Of a stretch of DNA of 26,739 bases, positions 1-10,673 are shown piece by piece. Position numbers and translations under genes: made by a program. The DNA is from Firmicutes bacterium UBA4049 (GTDB lineage: Bacteria; Bacillota; Desulfotomaculia; Desulfotomaculales; Nap2-2B). Where the stretch lies: NCBI GenBank assembly GCA_002382755.1, contig DFZT01000029.1:1-26739 (forward strand). Reading direction: 5' to 3'. Below the pieces are notes generated by a model, which saw only the letters and a program-made list of their open reading frames with translations, did not search any database and was not told the DNA's origin. Numbering within the stretch: position 1 is the first letter of the stretch; each line of letters starts with the position of its first letter.

Positions 1-113
1 TGGGAAGTCAGTCCATAGATCTCCTCCTTGGGAAACCCTCTGGTTGCCCGATAGATCAAAACCGCCACTTCGTCGGCCAGTTCAAACGCTCTGAGCTTCG
101 TATGGTCACGCAT
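1..113 (-). CDS. Four-helix-bundle protein (S23/IVP family), 5' part only
   Basis: Only the first 37 codons are inside the window; the gene continues past base 1. The visible N-terminus reads MRDHTKLRAFELADEVAVLI and continues with a YRATRGFPKEEIYGLTS stretch. The R-x-F-x-L-A-D-E-V start and the FPKEE-x-YGLTSQ turn are typical of the four-helix-bundle family first found as ORFs in 23S rRNA intervening sequences. These are small (about 120 aa) proteins without a settled biochemical role, and they are distantly related to the Avd accessory protein of diversity-generating retroelements. The ATG at 113 follows AGGAGGAAATT, a strong ribosome binding site. That site is formed where the upstream heptamer repeat ends. 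No rRNA sequence is visible next to it, so this is a free-standing copy. Confidence 0.8.
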   Translation of the reverse strand, partial: MRDHTKLRAFELADEVAVLIYRATRGFPKEEIYGLTS

Positions 114-121
114 AATTTCCT

Positions 122-164
122 CCTACAGCCTACAGCCTACAGCCTACAGCCTACAGCCTAACAG
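122..164. repeat. Tandem heptamer repeat abutting the four-helix-bundle gene's RBS
   Basis: Five perfect copies of CCTACAG (122-156) are followed by one 8-base variant, CCTAACAG (157-164). In the sense of the downstream gene the unit is CTGTAGG, and the copy next to the gene runs straight into the AGGAGGAAATT ribosome binding site. The array sits in the 60-base gap between the membrane-protein stop (174) and the four-helix-bundle start (113). It is too short, and has no spacers, to be a CRISPR array. Confidence 0.95.
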
Positions 165-173
165 CCTGAATAG

Positions 174-1352
174 TTACCTTGGATAAATAATTTTGAGATC
201 GATTTTTTTAGTCAACAATGCCTGCCCAGCAAGATATAAGAGAGCTCCCATTGCAAAAATAAAGATCAAGAAATTAACAAGACTCCCTAGAAAAGGCACA
301 TAGGAAACAGCCTTAATCAAAGCAACACCGATTAAAACAGATATAATCAGCGAAGTTTTCATACTCTTGTTGATTAATCGCAGAATATACGCCCCGATAA
401 GCAGACCGGCAAATATTTTTCCAAGAAAAGCTCCGGCTATAATAAACAATCCATATCCGAAAAGTACGGCGCCGCCGGTATAAGATCCTATAACGGTTAC
501 GAAAAGCAGTATAGTTAAAATTGGGCCGGCTATAAGAACAGCCAGACCGAACAGCAAGCTTTTCCCGGGCTGGGTTTTAAGAATTTCCGCTCCTTTTATT
601 ACGGGGCCCGGTAAAAAGAGAGCGAAAATTAACGAGAAAATCAGTAATGAAACCCAACCAATAATTTCTTGTTTTACTCTGTTTTGAGAAGCCTCTACCT
701 TCTGAGGAATAACTGGAAGTTGCTTTACACTGCCTTCTATGATCGCACCTTGCTCTATGTCGGCTTGAGCAGAAGACCTGTAAATAAGATCTCCGCCAAT
801 CTTAGCGCCTTTTAAAACCGTCACATGGTTGGCATCAAGAATAACGTTGCGATTTATGACTCCGGAAATCGTCACTGTATTCGCCGCGCCTCTGAAGTTC
901 CCTGATATTTTTCCGTCTACACGCATATTTTCGGCGGCCGCCAGTACATTTCCACCAGTTACACTTCCACTTGCAAACGAAAGATACCTTGACGCAGCCA
1001 TGGCATTTCCGGCTACGTTTCCGTTAACATTGATTGACTCGCCCGCCGCTCTAAGACTTTGATCGATCCGGCCTTCCATATAAATATTGCGTCCAGCAGC
1101 AAAAAGATCCCTTCGCAGGTTCCCCTGTATCCAGATATCGCTTCCAGCCGCAAAAAAGTCACCGCTGATCGAACCCTGCATTGTGATACTGTTCCCTGCT
1201 GCAAAGTAATCGTCATCAATTATTTTTTCCGAAGGTATTGTTATAGCGCCCTTGTATTCTTTGTATTCCTGTGCCAATACAGCGCCAATGAACCCAAATA
1301 AAAGAAACAGTATCAAAGACGTCAGAAGAAGCATTCTTACCTTTAAACGCAT
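174..1352 (-). CDS. Membrane protein with bactofilin-like beta-solenoid ectodomain
   Basis: This is a 392-aa protein starting MRLKVRMLLLTSLILFLLFG. The ATG at 1352 follows AAGGGGGGATTT; the reading frame stays open 31 codons further upstream, but that extension looks non-coding. Residues 1-28 form a signal peptide ending near VLAQ. Residues of about 45-200 are a run of roughly nine imperfect 17-residue repeats (pattern FAAG-x-x-I-x-M-x-G-x-I-x-G-D), as in the parallel beta-solenoid of polymer-forming cytoskeletal (bactofilin) proteins. From about residue 230 on there are four or five hydrophobic helices. The expected topology is an exported beta-solenoid on a C-terminal membrane anchor, unlike cytoplasmic bactofilins. 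It lies 67 bases downstream of ppdK on the same strand. The function is unknown; a role in envelope scaffolding would be inference. Confidence 0.8.
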   Translation of the reverse strand: MRLKVRMLLLTSLILFLLFGFIGAVLAQEYKEYKGAITIPSEKIIDDDYFAAGNSITMQGSISGDFFAAGSDIWIQGNLRRDLFAAGRNIYMEGRIDQSLRAAGESINVNGNVAGNAMAASRYLSFASGSVTGGNVLAAAENMRVDGKISGNFRGAANTVTISGVINRNVILDANHVTVLKGAKIGGDLIYRSSAQADIEQGAIIEGSVKQLPVIPQKVEASQNRVKQEIIGWVSLLIFSLIFALFLPGPVIKGAEILKTQPGKSLLFGLAVLIAGPILTILLFVTVIGSYTGGAVLFGYGLFIIAGAFLGKIFAGLLIGAYILRLINKSMKTSLIISVLIGVALIKAVSYVPFLGSLVNFLIFIFAMGALLYLAGQALLTKKIDLKIIYPR

Positions 1353-1419
1353 AAATCCCCCCTTTCTTTCTATTAATTTAGTTTTCTTATCATGATCCTG
1401 AATTTGGTTATTTATTCTC

Positions 1420-4066
<2,647 letters not shown>

Positions 4067-4095
<29 letters not shown>

Positions 4096-4918
4096 TTCTT
4101 TCACCTCTATAGTAAATTTCCAATACCTCGCTGGCTGTTTCCTCTACTGCCTTATTGGTTACATCGATTACCTTGCAGTTTAATTTTTCCATAATATCTT
4201 TGGCATATTCCAATTCCTTTAAAATACGCTCCATTTTAACATAATCGGCATTGGCGGTTAACTCCAAAGCCCTTAAGCGTTCCTGACGAATTTCGTGAAG
4301 CTGCTGAGGAAGAATTGTTAAACCAATAACTTTATGCGGCGGTAGTTTAAATATTTCATCAGGAGGAATAACTTCGGGCGTAAGAGGTACGTTTGCGGCC
4401 TTAATCCTTTTATGGGCAAGATACGTACACAATGGTGTTTTCGATGTCCTGCTGACCCCTATGATTACCAAATCAGCCTTGAGCAAACCCCGGGAATCTT
4501 TTCCGTCATCGTATTGCACAGCAAAATCAATAGCTTCAACCTTTCGGAAATACTCTTCGTCAACTTTCCGGACAAGGCCCGGTTCCAACCTTGGAGGTTT
4601 CCCCTCTATCTTACCCAGAGCATCCAACATTGGAGTCATAATATCTACGGTTGGAATTCCGTATTTGAGGGCTTCAGCTTCCAGTATTTCTCTTAAACCA
4701 GGCAGAATAAGTGTATATACTATCATACTGGAAAATGCGCTGGCCTCCGCAACAATTTCCGGAATCTCTTCCGGGTTGTTTACATAAGGCACCTTGCGAA
4801 TATTAGCTTTTCCGGAATTAAATTGGCTGGCTGCAGCCAGGGCCACCAGTTCGGCTGTTTCACCGATTGAATCTGAAATGATATAGATGACCGGCCTGGT
4901 TTTTTGCTCTGCACTAAT
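4067..4918 (-). CDS. PPDK regulatory protein (bifunctional kinase/pyrophosphorylase, DUF299), start codon unusual
   Basis: This enzyme inactivates PPDK by ADP-dependent phosphorylation of the Thr next to its catalytic His, and reverses this with Pi. The protein is collinear with B. subtilis YqfL: ISDSIGETAELV near the N-terminus, the nucleotide-binding-like GVSRTSKTP (about 154-162), LAHKRIKAANVPL, and VDVTNKAVEETA-type residues at the end. The conserved N-terminal block ISDSIGETAE is encoded upstream of the first in-frame GTG (4846), so that GTG cannot be the true start. Going further up, the frame has no ATG, GTG or TTG after the stop. An ATT at 4918 is correctly spaced (5 bases) from GGGAGGGG. 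A GTG at 4914, with 9-base spacing, is in another frame and would join the conserved frame if the A6 run at 4900-4905 had one more base. I give the ATT start (283 aa). A sequencing or real frameshift is the alternative. Confidence 0.85.
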
Positions 4919-4936
4919 AACTACCCCTCCCTTCTT

Positions 4937-5569
4937 CTATTCACTCAAACCTACAAATAAACGAATAATGTTTGTCTTTGAAAAACGGCCAATTACCTCC
5001 ACTCCCTGGCCGCCTTTGCCGTCAGGTATCGACCGGACCAGCGGAACGGCGTCAATCTCGTGTGCAATCAGTTTTTGGGCTGCAGCCCAGACAGATTCGT
5101 CAGGTTCGACGGTAATTATATTTGGCCAGCGTGTCATTATTACACTCACCGGAAGTTTGTGAATATCCTGACTTCCCATTGTACTCTTCAGCAAGTCCTT
5201 GCGGGAAATAACCCCTTCCAGGAATCCCCCCTCTTTGACAACAAATAATGTCCCGACATCTTCGGTAAAAATCGTCACTATTGCGTCATAAACCGAACAA
5301 TGTTCCGGAACAACAACGGGAACCGATTTTACATCTCCTACCTTAATCTGGTGTAATTTCTCGGCAATAACCCTGTTCGGGGTTTTTCCGCTGTAGTAAT
5401 ACCCAACCCTTGGCCTTGCGCCTAAAAGGCCCGTCATTGTCAATACAGCCATATCAGGACGCAAAGTGGCCCTAGTCAGGGAAAGGCGCTCTGCTATCTG
5501 CTCCCCTGTAATAGGGCTGTTTCTTTTGACTATCTCTAAAATGGCTTCCTGTCGTCGGGTTAATTCCAC
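4937..5569 (-). CDS. HTH-CBS transcriptional repressor, CcpN/YqzB family
   Basis: This is a 210-aa protein with an N-terminal winged-helix (residues about 1-60, ELTRRQEAILEIVKRNSPIT then a recognition-helix-like LSLTRATLRPDMAVL) and two CBS domains (about 75-210; PNRVIAEKLHQIKVGDVKS, then VSVIMTRWPNIITVEPDESV). In B. subtilis CcpN represses gluconeogenic genes (gapB, pckA) in response to energy state through its CBS domains. Here the gene lies directly upstream of the PPDK regulatory protein and ppdK, with 18 bases between it and the ATT start, which suggests control of pyruvate/PEP flux. I chose the GTG at 5569 (VELTRRQ), preceded by TAGGAGCATTTTA. The GTG 13 codons upstream adds residues with no counterpart in the family and lacks a ribosome binding site. 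Confidence 0.88.
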   Translation of the reverse strand: MELTRRQEAILEIVKRNSPITGEQIAERLSLTRATLRPDMAVLTMTGLLGARPRVGYYYSGKTPNRVIAEKLHQIKVGDVKSVPVVVPEHCSVYDAIVTIFTEDVGTLFVVKEGGFLEGVISRKDLLKSTMGSQDIHKLPVSVIMTRWPNIITVEPDESVWAAAQKLIAHEIDAVPLVRSIPDGKGGQGVEVIGRFSKTNIIRLFVGLSE

Positions 5570-5611
5570 TAAAATGCTCCTAAAAAACAAGTTTCGATTC
5601 CAATTCACTTA

Positions 5612-5642
5612 ATTATAAAATTCCCTTAGGGGAAAATTTTAT
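5612..5642 (-). promoter_or_regulatory. Putative promoter -10 box overlapping an imperfect inverted repeat upstream of the CcpN-like gene
   Basis: On the minus strand a perfect TATAAT (5617-5612) lies 42 bases before the CcpN-like GTG. It overlaps an inverted repeat at 5615-5642: an outer arm ATAAAA/TTTTAT, an inner arm TTCCC/GGGAA, a 4-base loop and a 2-base bulge. No good -35 box is visible. The hairpin could be a weak glyS terminator, but no U-tract follows it on that strand. An operator over the promoter, possibly for autorepression, fits better. Confidence 0.4.
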
Positions 5643-5649
5643 CTGAACT

Positions 5650-7728
5650 TTAACTTATTTTACTTAAATCAGCTATAGAAAAGACCAGGTTCACTATATT
5701 TTTCAGAAGGCTAAGACGGTTTTTCCGTATTTTGTCGTCTTCGGCCATCACCATAACACCTTCAAAAAAATTGTCCACGGGCTGTTTGAGTTGGGTCATA
5801 ATCATAATTGCGTTGTGGAAGTCACGATCTTTTACACTCTGCTCCACCCTCTCCTTAATGTTCATGAAAACATTGTTCAGGTCAGTTTCTACAGAGTGCT
5901 GAAACAAAGTTTCGTTTACTTCGGTAAGGTTATGTTTCAGAGATATGTTATATGCCCTGTGAAAAGCTACCAAAAGGTCCCGAAAATCCGGTTCTGAGCT
6001 TAAATCCTTTAACGCGGACACTTTTTGCCAGGCCCCGTATAAATCATCAACACCAACCGAAAGGACAGCTTCACATATGTCATATGGAATTCCACGTTCA
6101 CTAAAAATATTTCTCAAACGCTGGGCAAAAAATGTCTCAAGTTCTTTGAGTGCTTCATCCTGCCCTAATTCCAGTTTTGAATTTAGCAAAAAGCCCTGGT
6201 AAGCAGCCGCCAGAATATCATGCAGGCAAAATACAAGGGCATTTTCAAGAACCATGTGGCAAACCCCCAAAGCCTGGCGCCTAAGCGCATAGGGATCCTG
6301 GGAACCTGTAGGCTGAATACCGGATGCAAAACAACCCACTAGGGTGTCCAGTTTATCTGCCAGGCTCAAGATTATTCCGTGCATTCCTGAAGGAAGCTTG
6401 TCACCGGAAAAACGCGGCAGGTAATGATCGGCGATAGCCTGTGAGACTGCTTCTTTTTCCCCCTGCAGTTTAGCGTATTCACAGCCCATTATTCCCTGCA
6501 GTTCCGGAAACTCATAGACTACATTCGAGGACAAGTCGGCCTTGGCAAGATGTGAGGCTCTTAATGTATCTGCGGTCACTTCCTGCTCGGCGCCAAACGT
6601 CATGCAAAGAAAAAAACAGATCGAAGTTACCCGTTCCTTTTTTTGATAAAGGGTACCCAGATTTTCCTGCCAAACAATTCGCTTTAAAGATTCTACGCGC
6701 GAAACAAGTGGTGTTTTCAAATCCTCATTCCAGAAAAAAGCCGCATCAGCCAGTCGTGCTCTTAAGACCCTCTCAAAGCCTGATCGGATAAGATCATTCC
6801 CGCCATTATTGGATACAGCAATAAAACGCGCTAAAAGCGATGAATCCGGGCCGAAAACAGGGAAACAACGCAGGTGATCACGCATTGAGGTAATTAGTAC
6901 TTCCTGAGGTATCTGCAAGTATTCCTTATTAAAGCTTCCTACTATTGCAGTGGGGTATTCCGCCAAATTAACAACTTGTTCGAGTAGTTCCGGGTCCGGT
7001 TTTGCCTCCCCGCCTTCCCGGGCAGCCAGCTCCCTGATGCTTTCCCAAATTACATTCCGCCTTTGCGCCTGATCAATTATTATTTTAGCCCGGCCGATTT
7101 TTTCAAAATAATCATCCGGATGTTGAACAGTTATCGGGTAGTTGCTGAGAAAACGGTGGCCGTATGTAGTATTGCCAGCTGCAAGACCTGCGGTGGTAAA
7201 GGAGATTACCTGTTCTCCATAAAGCGCCAGCAGCCAGCGGATTGGCCTGATAAACCGCATTTCACCCTTCCCCCAACGCATCGACTTGGGAAAATGCAGC
7301 GAGCTGATTATGGCCGGGCAAATTTCCATCAAAACTTCAGCCGCGGGACGCCCCGCCTGCCTGTTAACAGCAAAGACATAATCTACCATCCCCACAGGTT
7401 TTATAATTAGATCCTGGAGTTCTACATGCTGGCTTTTTGCAAAACCTTGAGCCGCACGCGTATATTTCCAGTTTTCATCAAAGGCAACCTTCGCCGCAGG
7501 ACCTTTTATTTCCTGCACCAACGGCTCCTGCACTGGTTCAAGCCCAATAACATGCAGCAATAAACGCCTGGGCGTGCTTAAAGTCCGGATTGACGAAAAG
7601 GGCAGCCGGTGTATTATAAATTTTTCTTCAGCCAGATCTTTTAACTGTTCCATGGCCGGATTGATAAACCGGGCCGGCATTTCTTCCATGCCAATTTCCA
7701 AGATGAAGTCCTTATTCGTTGTCTCCAA
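5650..7728 (-). CDS. glyS: Glycine--tRNA ligase, beta subunit
   Basis: This is the beta subunit of the alpha2-beta2 bacterial glycyl-tRNA synthetase and contributes tRNA recognition. At 692 aa it is the usual length. The N-terminus [20 protein letters not shown] matches the family, as do [38 protein letters not shown] and [16 protein letters not shown]; the C-terminal 100 residues are the DALR-type anticodon-binding region. The start is the TTG at 7728. The AAAGGAGG before it is unusually close, but the conserved DFILEIG block rules out starts further in. It overlaps glyQ by 17 bases, so translation is probably coupled. Confidence 0.95.
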   Translation of the reverse strand: METTNKDFILEIGMEEMPARFINPAMEQLKDLAEEKFIIHRLPFSSIRTLSTPRRLLLHVIGLEPVQEPLVQEIKGPAAKVAFDENWKYTRAAQGFAKSQHVELQDLIIKPVGMVDYVFAVNRQAGRPAAEVLMEICPAIISSLHFPKSMRWGKGEMRFIRPIRWLLALYGEQVISFTTAGLAAGNTTYGHRFLSNYPITVQHPDDYFEKIGRAKIIIDQAQRRNVIWESIRELAAREGGEAKPDPELLEQVVNLAEYPTAIVGSFNKEYLQIPQEVLITSMRDHLRCFPVFGPDSSLLARFIAVSNNGGNDLIRSGFERVLRARLADAAFFWNEDLKTPLVSRVESLKRIVWQENLGTLYQKKERVTSICFFLCMTFGAEQEVTADTLRASHLAKADLSSNVVYEFPELQGIMGCEYAKLQGEKEAVSQAIADHYLPRFSGDKLPSGMHGIILSLADKLDTLVGCFASGIQPTGSQDPYALRRQALGVCHMVLENALVFCLHDILAAAYQGFLLNSKLELGQDEALKELETFFAQRLRNIFSERGIPYDICEAVLSVGVDDLYGAWQKVSALKDLSSEPDFRDLLVAFHRAYNISLKHNLTEVNETLFQHSVETDLNNVFMNIKERVEQSVKDRDFHNAIMIMTQLKQPVDNFFEGVMVMAEDDKIRKNRLSLLKNIVNLVFSIADLSKIS

Positions 7729-8605
7729 CCTCCTTTATACGGCCTAAAAGGGGGAAGCCCATCTTTTCGCGTTCAGCTATATAACCCTGGGCGCATAAAC
7801 GGGCGATTTCGCGCACCCTGTGTATAAAAGCCGTACGTTCGGTAACACTGATGGCGCTGCGGGCATCAAGCAGATTAAAAGCATGTGAGCATTTCAAAAC
7901 ATAATCATACGCCGGCAGGATGAGTCCCTTTTCGGCCACCCGTTTGGCTTCCTGCTCGTACATTTCAAAAAGCTTAAAGAGCATCTCTATGTCCGCTTCC
8001 TTAAAGTTATAAATTGAATGCTCAACCTCGCCCCGGTGATGAACATCCCTGTATGTAACCCCGTTAACCCATTCGATATCAAAAATATTTTCCGCCTGCT
8101 GAATATACATGGCCAGCCGTTCCAAACCATACGTTATTTCCGCTGCAACAGGCCTGCACTCAAACCCCCCGCACTGCTGGAAATATGTAAACTGGGTTAT
8201 CTCCATCCCGTCCAACCAGACCTCCCATCCCAACCCCCAGGCTCCTAATGTAGGAGACTCCCAGTTGTCTTCTACAAACCTGACGTCGTGCCTGTTTATA
8301 TCGATTCCTATCGACTTCAGGCTTTCCAGGTAAATATCCACTACATTAATAGGTGAGGGTTTTAAAACCACCTGGTATTGGTAGTAATGCTGAAGGCGGT
8401 TTGGATTTTCTCCGTATCTACCGTCAGTCGGCCTTCTGGATGGTTCCACATAGGCTACGCGCCAGGGCTCAGGGCCCAATGCACGTAAAAAAGTAGCAGG
8501 ATTCATGGTTCCCGCTCCTTTTTCAACATCGTAAGCCTGCTGGATTATACAGTTCCTTCCCGACCAAAAATTATTTAAGGACATAATTAAATCCTGGAAA
8601 TTCAA
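7712..8605 (-). CDS. glyQ: Glycine--tRNA ligase, alpha subunit
   Basis: This is the catalytic subunit of tetrameric glycyl-tRNA synthetase, which activates glycine with ATP and charges tRNA-Gly. At 297 aa it has the normal length. It begins [20 protein letters not shown] and carries the family hallmarks [39 protein letters not shown] and FQQCGGFEC. The TTG start at 8605 is preceded by GGAGGGGG with a 6-base spacing. An upstream promoter lies at 8711-8739. The roughly 100-base leader holds no T-box signature, although glyQS is often T-box controlled in this phylum. Confidence 0.97.
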   Translation of the reverse strand: MNFQDLIMSLNNFWSGRNCIIQQAYDVEKGAGTMNPATFLRALGPEPWRVAYVEPSRRPTDGRYGENPNRLQHYYQYQVVLKPSPINVVDIYLESLKSIGIDINRHDVRFVEDNWESPTLGAWGLGWEVWLDGMEITQFTYFQQCGGFECRPVAAEITYGLERLAMYIQQAENIFDIEWVNGVTYRDVHHRGEVEHSIYNFKEADIEMLFKLFEMYEQEAKRVAEKGLILPAYDYVLKCSHAFNLLDARSAISVTERTAFIHRVREIARLCAQGYIAEREKMGFPLLGRIKEVGDNE

Positions 8606-8710
8606 CCTTTTCCCCCTCCATAAATTTAAACCTCCCGCACCGTAATATACGTTACAAGGCGGAAGGCAAATATTTTCTTAAAAAACTATCTAATCCCATA
8701 ATCAGCTCAT

Positions 8711-8739
8711 AATCTATCAGACTTGAAGAAAAAAGTCAA
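8711..8739 (-). promoter_or_regulatory. Sigma-A-type promoter for glyQS
   Basis: Minus strand: TTGACT (8739-8734), a 17-base spacer, then TAGATT (8716-8711) preceded by TGA, an extended -10. Transcription should start near 8704, giving a 5' leader of about 100 bases before the glyQ TTG. The promoter sits between the recO stop and glyQ, so glyQS can be transcribed independently of recO. Confidence 0.65.
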
Positions 8740-8754
8740 TTATTTTAGGAGTAA

Positions 8755-9531
8755 TTAGAGCTTGGGATTGTAGGAACTGTTTCTGTTTTTAAGCTTCTCA
8801 ATAAACATCTCTGTTGCGCAGCGGTAGCCGAGGTGATACTCCAGGTGGAGTTTAAGCACGTAATACAATTCTGTGCGGGTTTCAGCATCGACTTTTAACT
8901 GTCCCAACTTGGAAAGTTCCCAGGCAAGCATAAGTTTGATTGTTTCCAAGGTACCCCTGTGACAACTAAACGTTTGATCTTCACTTTTTTCTCTCGAGCA
9001 CTCCGCGCACATAAAGCCTCCCGCTAAAGGAGAAAAGGTCAGCATCTTTCCGTCTAAATTTCTGCGGCATTTAACACAAAGATTCAATACTGGCTTATAG
9101 CCCGCTAAAGTGACCAGCTTCAAAGCAAATGCACGGGCAACAATTTCAGGATCTCCTTTGCCTAACTGACGCAAAGTTTCCACCAAAACCGCCAATAAAA
9201 TGTGGTTGGCTTCCCCCTCAACCGTTGAATTTTCAACAAGCTCGGCAGCGTAAGTGGCATAACAAATCCTGTCCATTTTCAAGAACAGATCAGGAAAAGA
9301 CTCCAGTTCTTCGCACTGGCGAACAGAGTCCATATATCTTCCCTTGTGAATCAGAAAACGCGTCAGGGTAAGCGGCTGTATCGCCCCTCTTTTCCTGCTT
9401 GTTATCTTACGCGATCCATGAGCCATTACTTTTAGTTTTCCGTATTCCAAAGAAAACAAAACGAGAAGCTGATCAGTCTCGCCCCTGTTAAGGTTTCTTA
9501 GAACTAAAGCGTCTGTTTTATAAAGATTCAC
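8755..9531 (-). CDS. recO: DNA repair protein RecO
   Basis: RecO loads RecA onto SSB-coated DNA in the RecFOR pathway and anneals strands. The protein has 258 aa from the chosen start. The OB-fold N-terminus reads NLYKTDALVLRNLNRGETDQ. A four-cysteine zinc-binding motif follows at about C152, C155, C175 and C178 (CVKC...CAEC), then a helical C-terminus. I chose the GTG at 9531, with GGGGGTCTAATT before it. The frame extends 28 codons further up, but the extension has no family counterpart and would precede the normal M/V-NLYKTDAL start. It is divergent from the plus-strand amidase gene, with 177 bases between the starts. Confidence 0.93.
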   Translation of the reverse strand: MNLYKTDALVLRNLNRGETDQLLVLFSLEYGKLKVMAHGSRKITSRKRGAIQPLTLTRFLIHKGRYMDSVRQCEELESFPDLFLKMDRICYATYAAELVENSTVEGEANHILLAVLVETLRQLGKGDPEIVARAFALKLVTLAGYKPVLNLCVKCRRNLDGKMLTFSPLAGGFMCAECSREKSEDQTFSCHRGTLETIKLMLAWELSKLGQLKVDAETRTELYYVLKLHLEYHLGYRCATEMFIEKLKNRNSSYNPKL

Positions 9532-9708
9532 AATTAGACCCCCGCTGCCGGAATGAACTCGTATATCTCTTTCGCTAAGCATCCTGTAAATTCCTTTAAA
9601 CCGGTTAATCGCCAAACTTAGTTACTGAATACCTATCTTTTTGGGAATAGGGTTCTTCTTCAGCAATATATTTAAATATGATTTGAAAAACCGGAGGTGA
9701 TCTTTATT

Positions 9709-10602
9709 ATGCCCGACCAAAGGCTCACGCAGATAACAAATTTTTGGAGTGATGTTTTTGAAAAAGACGGCAGGCAGTTTTCACGCGTGGTAATTGAATC
9801 AACTTATCCTTTATCTTATCAACTCAGTTCCACCACTGCCAGTGTCATGATGAGCATAAGGAGAGCCAGGGCTAATATAAATTATTCAAAAACAGAGGTC
9901 TACGACGGCCTAATTAATGAGCTTGCAGTCCGGCAAAACGAAGCTGAAAACATCACAGTTGAGATAGCGATTGATTACGAAGCTCCTTTTACAATTAACT
10001 TCTCCGAAGGTATTCCTGCGCGTACTGTTATTGTTTTTGATCGCATGCATTTATATAAAGTTTTCTCATCCCTGAAGATTGTAATCGATCCGGGTCATGG
10101 CGGTGATGATAAAGGCGGATCAGGCCCTGTCGATCTTTTGGAAAAAAACGTGGCGCTGATCCTGGCCGAACAGACAAAAATATATCTTGATAAATACGGG
10201 GCACAGACATTCCTCACAAGAAAAATTGATCAGAATTTACCGCTAAGGAATAGGTTTAACCTTGCATTTAAGAATAAAGCCGATCTTTTTATAAGTCTTC
10301 ATACCAGTTACGATAAAAACCCGGAAGTTAAAGGACTTTCCGTTGGATACAATCCGGCTGCGGCCGGCAGTGAAAAGTTAGCCGGTTTAATAGCAGCGGA
10401 AGTTGCCAGAAAAATAAAACGTGATATCCGTGAAATAAAAAGAGACAGCCAGCTGACAGCGCTGAAGAATATTCCGGGTATTATCGTAGAACCGGTAACA
10501 ATTTCAAACTATGTTGAGGAAGGCCTTTTAAGAAATCCACACTTGTACGAGAAAGTAGCTTTGGGAATCTTCAACGGTGTGAAAGAGCATTTTTATGGAT
10601 AA
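9709..10602 (+). CDS. N-acetylmuramoyl-L-alanine amidase (Amidase_3 fold) without a signal peptide
   Basis: This is a 297-aa protein. The C-terminal half (about 120-297) is an Amidase_3 domain, a zinc enzyme that cuts the bond between MurNAc and L-alanine in peptidoglycan. The metal and catalytic positions are all present: His130 in IDPGHGGDD, Glu145 in DLLEKNVAL, His198 in FISLHTSYD and Glu261 in GIIVEPVTISN. Residues 1-115 form a beta-rich domain that I do not recognise. The N-terminus (MPDQRLTQITNFWSDVFEKD) is hydrophilic, so no signal peptide or membrane anchor is visible. I chose the ATG at 9709; the GTG at 9697 lies in the ribosome binding site CCGGAGGTGAT. A weak TTCTTC-18-TATGAT pair lies at 9653-9682. 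It could act on internal wall material, leave by a non-classical route, or be lysis- or spore-related; the sequence does not decide. Confidence 0.85.
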   Translation: MPDQRLTQITNFWSDVFEKDGRQFSRVVIESTYPLSYQLSSTTASVMMSIRRARANINYSKTEVYDGLINELAVRQNEAENITVEIAIDYEAPFTINFSEGIPARTVIVFDRMHLYKVFSSLKIVIDPGHGGDDKGGSGPVDLLEKNVALILAEQTKIYLDKYGAQTFLTRKIDQNLPLRNRFNLAFKNKADLFISLHTSYDKNPEVKGLSVGYNPAAAGSEKLAGLIAAEVARKIKRDIREIKRDSQLTALKNIPGIIVEPVTISNYVEEGLLRNPHLYEKVALGIFNGVKEHFYG

Positions 10603-10673
10603 TCTTTTAGCTGCGGGAAAAAATAATTCACGGCCTCACTTTTGGAGCACTTTTAATTTGCCTGGTGATGTAA

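Noticed and set aside
122..164. Heptamer array as a CRISPR fragment
   Set aside because: The unit is 7 bases with no spacers and no cas genes nearby.
8606..8754. T-box riboswitch before glyQS
   Set aside because: No T-box core sequence, no terminator/antiterminator pair, and the region is too short.
9532..9615. 28-codon N-terminal extension of recO
   Set aside because: The RecO family begins at NLYKTDAL; the extension has no family match, and the GTG at 9531 has its own ribosome binding site.
9668..9679. Perfect 12-bp palindrome ATATTTAAATAT before the amidase gene as an operator
   Set aside because: It is pure A/T in an AT-rich leader, so chance is likely; noted only as part of the promoter area.
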